IMG/VR virus record: IMGVR_UViG_3300005753_000005 | Coordinates: 1 to 38,447 of that record | DNA from: a virus | Length of the DNA stretch: 38,447 nt | Reading direction: 5' to 3' (one strand) | In this document: positions 22,100-31,000 of the stretch, piece after piece | Layout of the letters: the number at the start of each line of letters is the position of its first letter | Position numbering within the stretch: position 1 is the first letter of the stretch | Notes under the pieces: model-generated | Database searches by the model: none | What the model was told of the DNA's origin: nothing | Seen by the model: the letters and a program-made list of their open reading frames with translations, nothing else | Program-made: the position numbers and the translations under genes

Positions 22100-22563
22100 T
22101 TGTGCCGATGACTATCGACCATGCACTATTTGTCTCGCGCAACATGCGTGAGGTTGATTTTGCCGAGGTGATGGCGACGCGTTGGGATGATGATGTCGAT
22201 AATTTCGCATTGGAATCGTTTCGGTTGCCGGGGATCGCGTATACGGCAATCAATGATAAAAATGGACTGCCGGTTTGTATTGGTGGCGTGGCGTTTCATT
22301 CACCCCAGGTGGGGACCGCGTGGATGGTGGCGACGGACGATTTTTTGTCAGTAGCATTGTCGGTGACGCGACATGTCCGCCGGGTGATTAAAACATTGTT
22401 GGCGAGTGAGTTGCAGCGCATTCATGCGTTTTCGGCGGATTTTCATACCGATGCGCATCGCTGGATGCAACGTTGTGGCATGCAGTGTGAACGGACGGTA
22501 CCGGCATTGGGTAAGAACGGGGAGGATTTTATCGTGTTTTCTATTTTACGAGGTGATAGCTGA
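22096..22563 (+). CDS. GNAT-like phage protein (T7 gp13/DUF2833-like)
   Basis: 155 residues. The layout (MTIDHALFVSRNMREVDFAEVMATRWDD start, a hydrophobic GLPVCIGGVAFH strand, a helix with RHVRRVIKTLLASELQRIHAFSADFHTDAHRWMQRCGMQCE, and FIVFSILRG) matches the GNAT-like fold in which the last segment is a helix then a GF/GM turn. T7-like phages encode such a protein (DUF2833) before their internal virion proteins. Its acetyltransferase activity is not established. Here it likewise precedes the internal virion genes. Confidence 0.65.
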   Translation: MIVPMTIDHALFVSRNMREVDFAEVMATRWDDDVDNFALESFRLPGIAYTAINDKNGLPVCIGGVAFHSPQVGTAWMVATDDFLSVALSVTRHVRRVIKTLLASELQRIHAFSADFHTDAHRWMQRCGMQCERTVPALGKNGEDFIVFSILRGDS

Positions 22564-23333
22564 TGTGTGGTGGCGGCGGAGGGGATGGGGGTGCAGCGGA
22601 GCGGGAGGACCGACGGCAGCGAAAACAGAATACGGCGATCAGCAAGGTCAACCGTCTGTTCGGGGTGAAATCGGAAAGTGCGCCGAAGCCGCAAGAATCG
22701 GATTATCGCACTCGTTATAACAGGAAAAGTGGCTATGAATATGGGCCGGTCGATCAGGCCGCGTATCAAAAGGCGCTGAGTGAATGGCAGGCAGCAGAGG
22801 CGTCGAATCAGCAGGAGACCGCAGCCAACAAAACGGCGCGAGAGGCGTTGTACACGAAGGCAAAGGGCGATGTGACTGATTATTTTACCAATGATTTGGA
22901 TCAGCAACGCACAGACGCGGAGCGTAATGCACGCTTTAACCTGGCACGGCGGGGCGTCACTGGGGGGTCGTCCGATCTGGATGTGATGGGATCGCAGTTG
23001 AAGGACTATAACAAGGCCGTGTTGAAGATCGGCAACCGAGCTGATGCGACCGGATCACAATTGCGCTCGGCGGATGAGCAGTCGCGGCTAAATTTAATTA
23101 GTCGGGTCGGCGCGGGCATGTCCGGCAACGCCGCCATCCAAACTGCTAATCAGGCGATGCAAAATAATTTATCCAATGCGAATGCCAATGCGTTGGCGCA
23201 GTCGTTGGGTCGGGTGTTTTCGGATTATGGGTTGGTGGTCCAACAGCAGGCACAAAATAACGGTGCAGCAAAAGGATACTTTGGCTCGACCTATCTGGGT
23301 AATCCAGGGGGTTATTCGGGGAGTTCATCATAA
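22563..23333 (+). CDS. Internal virion protein (T7 gp14/gp15 type), putative
   Basis: 256 residues beginning MCGGGGGDGG, a Gly-rich start seen in internal virion or ejection proteins. The body is charged and helical with many Gln, Asn and Ala residues (DQAAYQKALSEWQAAEASNQQ, ADEQSRLNLISRVGAGMSGNAA), and the end is Gly/Ser-rich. No membrane segment. It overlaps the GNAT-like gene by one base (TGATG) and the next gene by one. It may be ejected with the DNA. The class is inferred from order and composition. Confidence 0.55.
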   Translation: MCGGGGGDGGAAEREDRRQRKQNTAISKVNRLFGVKSESAPKPQESDYRTRYNRKSGYEYGPVDQAAYQKALSEWQAAEASNQQETAANKTAREALYTKAKGDVTDYFTNDLDQQRTDAERNARFNLARRGVTGGSSDLDVMGSQLKDYNKAVLKIGNRADATGSQLRSADEQSRLNLISRVGAGMSGNAAIQTANQAMQNNLSNANANALAQSLGRVFSDYGLVVQQQAQNNGAAKGYFGSTYLGNPGGYSGSSS

Positions 23334-24013
23334 TGTGTAATCCAGCAATGGCGATGATGGCGGTTGGCACGGCCATGCAGTACGGCGCACAGCGTCAGGC
23401 CACTAAACGGGCCGGTAAACAACTGGCAGCGGGGGAAGATCGCAACGATGCGTTTAATCAGCGCATTCTGAATACGATCAGCAAAAATGCCGATCAATAT
23501 AACGCGGTGGATCGCTTGGCCGCGAATGACGAAACGCAAAGTGCGGCGGTGGCCTCATTGGGTGAATATTTGAATCAAGCCCGTGAGGCGGGCATGGGGA
23601 AAATCAATGACTCCACCCAGGGCCGAGTGAGCAACGCGTATTTGTCTGCAAAGGCAAAGCGCAATGTGATCCAGGCAAAAAATGCCGCTGTGCTGGCGCG
23701 TCTGATGGGACAGGTGCGGGCACCGAGTGATTTGCGCATTCATGAAGGGTTGCAGAACGCCAACGCCGCCGCACAAACCGGCACCCTGGCCAATCAGCAG
23801 CGTGCGATGGCGAATGCCACGCAGGTGGATGTTAGCGGTGCGGCCATTCCCAATGCGGGAATGATGTTGGCTGGCGGGTTGATGTCGGGTTACGGCATGG
23901 GCAAGGCGATGGCCCCGCGTTCGACCGTGGTTGCCGGATCGCAACCTTCTTACGGGGTGTTGCGATCAGACATGAACCGACGTCCCTCAGTTCCACGTTC
24001 GTTGTTTAACTAA
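23333..24013 (+). CDS. Internal virion protein (T7 gp14-like), putative
   Basis: 226 residues. The start MCNPAMAMMAVGTAMQYGAQRQATKRAGKQ is typical of small internal virion proteins, which begin MC.P then a hydrophobic, glycine-containing helix. The remainder is Ala/Asn/Gln-rich helix (RAMANATQVDVSGAAIPNAGMMLAGGLMSGYGMGKAM near the end, a second hydrophobic patch). Such proteins are thought to form an ejection channel in the cell envelope. The function is inferred by order and sequence style. Confidence 0.6.
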   Translation: MCNPAMAMMAVGTAMQYGAQRQATKRAGKQLAAGEDRNDAFNQRILNTISKNADQYNAVDRLAANDETQSAAVASLGEYLNQAREAGMGKINDSTQGRVSNAYLSAKAKRNVIQAKNAAVLARLMGQVRAPSDLRIHEGLQNANAAAQTGTLANQQRAMANATQVDVSGAAIPNAGMMLAGGLMSGYGMGKAMAPRSTVVAGSQPSYGVLRSDMNRRPSVPRSLFN

Positions 24014-24028
24014 TTAAGGTTTGAAACT

Positions 24029-25045
24029 ATGCGAAATTATGCACCGCTAGCACGGGGCGGATACGATTTGGGTAAGGCGTTTGCGATGGCGCCACAGATG
24101 GAATCACAAGGGGCAGGCAATGCCATGGCCAACGCGATCCGTGATGCGTTAAACCAAGCGCGGATCGGCAAGGTGAACAGTGAGACGGATCTGAATCAAC
24201 AGCGTCTCGCCGGCGTGGATTCGGGGCGGCAGATGTTTATGCAGGGTGCGACTGGGTTGGCGCAGCCGCAGTTAAATGAATTGGCGCAGGCGATGACGCA
24301 AGGGTTTCCGCAAGTGCCGGCCGAGGGTCCCCCGACACCCGATGGCCAGTTTCCGACCATGACGGATCGGCCCGACTGGGCCTCACAGCCCGTGATGGAT
24401 CAGTTTAATCAGGCGCAAATGGCGCTGGGGGCGAACATGGCGGGCACGGGTAAAACCCATGGTGAGCAATTGGTGGCGGCGATGCAAGGCGCGGCCAATC
24501 TGGGACGACAAAATCAGATGATCGCAGGCACGCTGGATCCGAACCGGGTAGCGCCAGCGATGGCTGCAACGGCAGGGAAACCGATTGTTGATGTGACCGG
24601 CAGCGGGATCGCGTTTAATCCCTATGGCGATGTAAATCATTTGAATACCGCACCGTTTGAACAGGCAAACCAGTCAAAAGCGCAGTCTCGCATTGACGCG
24701 GTAATCAATCGGGTAAGGGCAACGGGTAACAGCCTGCCCGCCGAAGCGAAGCTTTTAGAGTACTACATGAGAAAGGGCGAGCCGTATGAAACTGCGAAGG
24801 AATTGGCTCGTTCGCGCAAGAACGTGCCACTTCGCCAGTTGGCGATGGAAGCGTATCAAAGTGCGCTGCAAAACATCTTAATGATGGAGCCACCCGAGGG
24901 CATGAGTGAGGAAGAGTTCCAGACCTATGCAAACCAACAGGCAGAACAAAACGCTACGGCCACGGTGGAGTTCCTGAACTCGAATCGCAAATTATTTGAA
25001 GGGGAGCGCGATGCCGCACCTGATCCATTGGGGTTATTCAAATGA
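24029..25045 (+). CDS. Internal virion protein, unknown class
   Basis: 338 residues, no transmembrane segment. It begins MRNYAPLARGGYDLGKAFAMAPQMESQG, followed by a helical, Ala/Gln/Met-rich region and a C-terminal helix (MEAYQSALQNILMMEPPEGMSEEEFQTYANQQAEQNATATVEFL). The position between the gp14-like gene and the giant virion protein suits an internal or ejection protein. It overlaps the giant gene by four bases (ATGA). Confidence 0.6.
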   Translation: MRNYAPLARGGYDLGKAFAMAPQMESQGAGNAMANAIRDALNQARIGKVNSETDLNQQRLAGVDSGRQMFMQGATGLAQPQLNELAQAMTQGFPQVPAEGPPTPDGQFPTMTDRPDWASQPVMDQFNQAQMALGANMAGTGKTHGEQLVAAMQGAANLGRQNQMIAGTLDPNRVAPAMAATAGKPIVDVTGSGIAFNPYGDVNHLNTAPFEQANQSKAQSRIDAVINRVRATGNSLPAEAKLLEYYMRKGEPYETAKELARSRKNVPLRQLAMEAYQSALQNILMMEPPEGMSEEEFQTYANQQAEQNATATVEFLNSNRKLFEGERDAAPDPLGLFK

Positions 25046-28000
25046 AACTGCCAGAGTTCCGCCAACAGTATCCGCAGTACGATCACGTTGATGATGCACA
25101 ACTGGCGCAACGTCTGCACAGTACGTATTACGCGGACATGCCGTTTGAGGCATTCAGCCAGCAAATTGACTATACCCCTGCCGTTGGCAATGCGGGCCAA
25201 CAGCTCGCAACGGCAATGGTGCCCGCGGTAACCGATGTTGCACCGCAAAATGATAACGTACCTCAGCCTGGGGGTATCGGACGGATTGAAACTGCACTGA
25301 GTCAATATTCGCGTGGTTTTGGAAATGTGCTATCAAGCATTCCTAAAAGTACGGGGATACTGGAATCGCAAGGGGGTCCGGACGTATTGGCACTCATGGA
25401 TCGGATGGACACGGGGGAGATAGTTAGAGACTTACCCGTAGACATTTATCAAATGCATGATTTATTTAATTACCAAAGACAACCCGATATGCGTGCAGAA
25501 TTACGCACAAAATATCAATCATTGTCGCAAGGACCAGAAAAGACAAAGGCCTATCAACTGGGCAAAGTTATTGACGACTTTTTTGTCAAAAATACCCGAG
25601 TGAGCCCACAGTATGGCGATGAGTTCTTTTCCGGTCAATTACCCCAAGGCTTGGGTTCCACACTGGGATTTGCTGCCATGGCGGCAGTTACCCGAGGTCG
25701 AGGGGGAGCTGTGCAGTTTGGTACCACGGCGGCAACCGGTGCTGCCGTGCAAGCCGCCAGCAGTTTTGAAGATGCAGTTAATCACGGTGCCAGTCTGGAA
25801 GATGCGTATAAGGCATCGAAGTACGGCGCTATGATCGGTACCACTGAAGCTCTGCCAATAATGTCGATCCTGAATCGTATCGATAAAGGCAGTGGGGGAA
25901 CGGTAAAACGCATCATTACCGATACGATTAAATCAGGTACTGAAGAGGCCGTGCAGGAAGGTATACAGGGGATCTTGGACAATCTGAATGCCAGCACATT
26001 CGTGAAGTACGATCCCGAGCGAGATACGTGGGCCGGTACTGGCGATGGTGCTGGGGTTGGTTTTACCACCGGTGCTCTGATCCAGTTGCTCGGCAGCCTG
26101 GCGGGCTTGAAGATGAAACCCAACAAAGGGAGAGAATTGGGACGGGCGATGCAGGAAGCGGTGGACAATAAACAGCTTACGAGCGAAGACATGAAAATGT
26201 TGGCTAGCAATCCTGTGGCTGATCTGGGCCAGATTATGGCCCGTGCCTCGGGTACACAGGCAAATATTCAGCAACCCACCCCGCAGGGACCACCTGTGCA
26301 ACAGGGTGTGATGCCGTTGGGTGGTGAGCAAAATGCGCCACCCTTAAACGTGGATCCTGAGACCGGGGAAATATTGAACCCATCAGTTCCCACCACAAAA
26401 GTGGTACCAAAACCGGAAATGAGTGTCGATGCCGCGTTTCAAACCTACCGACAGTTGAACCCGCAAGATCGCCAGTTGGCTGATCTTGCGCAAACTTTTG
26501 ATGGGCGCCTGGATCCTGCCCGACTCGAATCCATTATCGAACGAACTGCAACTGAAACAGAAGGACTTAGCGATGAGCACTTTCAAACACAACTCACCGA
26601 AAACATCCGACACGCAATCGACCCAACAGCGGGAACAGCGGATCGAACGCGCCCGGCACCTGTTGAATATCGGTCAACTGGTACACCGCAACAAACCCCG
26701 GCCCAAACCCACGCCGTAGCCACTCAACTCGCACCAACTAATGAGCTGGGGAAGGCAATGGTGGCTGCCATCAGTCCACAGGTGCAACCTCAACCCGCGC
26801 CGAAAGTTAAAGAGCCCGCCGCTCAACTCGGTGATGTGTCCCGTCAAGCGAGCACGGCGAGAGTCCAGAACACACAACCCACCGGAAGCAGGGATGGCAA
26901 TGCGGCTGTTAGTGTCGGGCGCCAAGGAACACAAGTGCCCGCACCGACGGCGAAGGATAAAGCAGTTATTGCGGATTTCGGTGAGAAAATTGGAGGTGCG
27001 AGGAAAGATACTTACCAGCGACTGCAAGCATCCCTGTCGGATACGCTGCCAGATGATATCGGTGAAATAACGTTAGCCAAGTATTTTCCAGAGCCTGACT
27101 ATAAATTACTGAAGGAAGCAGGTTTGTCGGTTGAACAAGTTGCCTTTATCGATGCCGCCAGAAGTGAAATTCCACCGAAACCAAGGAAAGCATACAAGCG
27201 CCAAAAATGGGTGAAAAACTTGGCGGTTTACCGGGATTTGGTGAATGCGATTATCGCGGATCCAAAAGCCGATCACTATGCCAACAAGGTGATCGACATT
27301 TTGATGAAAGGACGCGATATTGGACAAGACACCGTGAATACCAAATCACTTGAGCCCTTAGTGGAAAAGGCAAAGCTTAGTATTGAGATGGGGTTTCCAG
27401 AAACACCAAGCGCCAAACATTACCAAATAGAAAAGGTTCACTTCTCAAAATACGATGGTGAGGAAAATGTCGATAAATGGGAATTAAAAAACACCAAGCT
27501 ATCGGGTGGTTTTGGTGGATTACAAAATACAGCTCACTTTGACACACGTGATGAGGCAATCAATGCCCTAAAAATTGCAATGGCGGTTGAAAAGTCGAAG
27601 CCAATAAGTAAGCAGGTTAATTTTGATATTTGGACTGAGCGTAGATCGGACAAGGGGTTTATTATTGGAAAAAAGATTGCCACGAGAAAATTTGTCGAAT
27701 TAAAATCTGGCTTTAATAGCGCACAGGAAGCTCGGGACTATATTGCCAAGCACCAGGAAAATCTTGAGCGTGAACTTACCAGGAAGAAAGAAATCCCCGC
27801 ACATCGTCGGGAAGTGAATAATACGCGGATCGGCAAAGATCACCGCAACGGTGTCGATGTGACACCGGAGCAATTTGGGGAAACGTTCGGCTTTCGGGGG
27901 GTTGAGTTTGGAAATTGGGTTGAGCAAGAAAAACGACAAAATGATCTCAATGATGCGTATGACGGCTTGTTGGATTTGGCCGGTATTCTGAGTATTTCAC

Positions 28001-31000
28001 CCAAGGCAATTTCATTAAACGGTGAACTGGGTCTGGCGTTTGGTGCCCGGGGTAAGGGGAAACGTGGTCCCATTACGCCGACGGCCCATTATGAGCCTGG
28101 AAAGGTTGTGATTAATCTGACCAAGAAGCAGGGCGCAGGTTCGTTGGCACACGAATGGTGGCATGCACTGGATAATTATTTTTCGCGTGCACGAGGCGAT
28201 AAAGCGGGGTATGTAACGAGTTCGCCTAAAAAACGTGAACATATAGAGGGTAAGTGGCAATACAATCAGAACATACGGTTAGAGGTGGTGGAGGCGTTTG
28301 ATAATGTCGTCAACGCCATTGTCAAGACAGATCTAATAAAGCGGTCCAAACAGTTAGACAAAAAACTAACAAAAGATCACTGGTCAACCCGAATTGAATT
28401 GACGGCACGCGCGTTTGAAAGTTATGTGATCAACAAGTTAGCGGAGCGGGGGGCTGAAAGTGATTATCTGGCAAATGTTATCTCTGAAGATGTTTATAAC
28501 GTTATTTCAGATATAGCGGGTGAGTCGGATATTGATACTTATCCCTATATCAAAAGCAACGAAATGGAAGGTGTGGTGAAAGCGTATGATCATTTGTTTG
28601 AAACGCTAAAAACCAAAGAAACAAAAAAAGGCACGGCGCTTTTCTCCAAACTCGGCCCTCGCGTCGATCAGGAAGCCTTTGCTGATGTTGCCAAGCTCTA
28701 CAATAATATACGTCATCACGATCAGATGTCGCAGTATAAAATATCAGAATCTGAGAGTTTACCGACCATCGCCCGCGATATTTACGATGGTGTGGTGGTG
28801 AAGTTGTGGGACAATCCGATGGCGGGCCAGCGTGATTTGGATGGGGTGGTGATGACCCGGTCGTGGGTGATGTCGGTTCCCACGGGGTTACGGTCCGATG
28901 GAGAGGACAAAATGAGCCAGGTGTTCATTACTGAACGCAAAGATGGCACGGTGTACATTAATATCAGCAATTTCAAGCAAGGTACCGGCGGCAGCCTTGT
29001 TTACCACATTGTGGCAAATTATGCTTACAATAATAATAAGGTATTTGTTGCCGATCCAGATGGGTTAAGCGCGGTCTCGTTGCGGCGGCGCACTTCGAAT
29101 ATGTTGTCATCGGCGCTGAAGTTCGGTACCACGCGGCATTTACGCCCGCACACTTCCCAGGTAGAAGGGCTGGAAGAGGTGCCACCGTTGGCCTGGATAC
29201 CCGGTGATGATGCGCACAACATTACCAGTTTACTCAAAACCGAGTACCAGACGGTGATGAATGTCGTTCCAGAAATGGCCAATATCGTCTATGATATTAA
29301 ACAAGGAAACTTCATCGACGAGAATGACCATGACAAGCACGTTACAGAAATTGCTTTCCGAAAACTCGCTCAGTCCCCAGGAGCTAGAAAGGCAAGAGCG
29401 GGGCGCGCAACTCTTAAAAGAACGGCTCTCGCACATGCCCTGGTACGCGAAGCAAGCGGAGACGGACGGCGACGAATTTTGGCGGCAGTTATTCGCGAGT
29501 CGAGTCAACATTTACCAGCCGGATTAAAACGAATACTTTATTCCAGACCCACAAGCCCCGCAATCGCGGGGCTTTCTGTTTCTGACATCGAAAAAATCAT
29601 TGCACCGGTCATGCTCAAATGGGGCACGAATGCACCTCGCGTGGAGGTGGTGGCCGATCTGGCGTCGGTACCAGAGCACGTGGTGGATGCGGATGCGCAC
29701 GCTGACTCGCGGGTGGAGGCGGTGTTTGATCCAAACGACCGCACGGTTTACCTGGTGGCCGATGGATTGTCACGCGATCGGGTGTTGCGGGTATTGGCGC
29801 ATGAGGCAGTCGGGCATCACAGTATGGCGGAAATGTTGGGTGATGATTTCATCACGCTGATGGACCGGGTGCAGTGGTTGAAAAAGTCGGGCAATCAGAC
29901 CATTGGGGATGTCGCCAAGGAAGTGCGCCAACGTTATGGCAAGCTGGACCTGGTGCAGGAGAGCCAGGAAATTATTGCGGTAATGGCCGAAAAAAAGGTG
30001 AAACACCCGGTATTTAAACGGGTGATGACGGCGATTAAGAAATTCCTACGTCGGCTCGGGATTGCGTTGGAATTTTCGGTTTCGGATTTGCAGGGCATGA
30101 TTGCCAAAGCCGGGAAACGGTTGCAGCGGGATGTCAAAGGCGAAGCGCAATCCGATCGCCGCTCACCCAGTAAGGCGATGTTCTCCCGCCCAGATAACGA
30201 GGTGGCCAAGGACATCGAGCAGTTGGCAAGCGACGCGCCGACGTTTAAGGAATGGGTTGGCAAAGCGAAGTCTGCCGCGTTGGACGACACCCGGCCAGCG
30301 TGGTTGGGCACCCTCACCCGGTTGCATTTGGAGGACGTGGGTAAGGACGTGTTACCGCAAATCACACCCTATGTGAAGCTGGCGCAAAAGATGGATGCCG
30401 ACCGCAATAATTTGGTGAGTGAGGCGGCTGAAGTGGCGCAGGAATGGACAAAGTTCATGAGTCAGGATGCGAAAGCCGCCGATACGCTGGCAGGTTTGAT
30501 GCACGAGGCTACCATCGCGGGGGTGGATCCGGCCGAACCCTACAAGGCGGTCGTGGATTTTAAGGAGGCCAAGAAAAAAATTTCGTTGTTGCGCCTGCAC
30601 ATGCGTCAACGATCAGGAGAAGGAACGGGCAAGTGGCAGATCCAGGTGGACGAGTTGATAGCGCTCATGCAATTCGAGACCGCCCGCGCCCCCAAGTATG
30701 CCGCATTGCGACACCAGTATCTGGCGTTGCCAGCAGCGGCAACAAACATTTATCACAGTGTGCGCGATATGTATCAGGCCCGTTTCGATGCCATTCAAAA
30801 AGCGCTGGAAGCCAGAATCGACCGGGCTGAATTGAGTCAGGCTGAAAAAACGAAATTCAAACATGAGCTCCGTCTGAAGTTTGAGAGCGCCCAGGTGCAG
30901 GCACCCTATTTTCCGTTGGCGAGATTTGGTGATTATTGGGTCTCGGTGAAAAAGCCGGGTAACTGGCAATCAACGTATGAAATCGTGAACGTGGGTAAAA

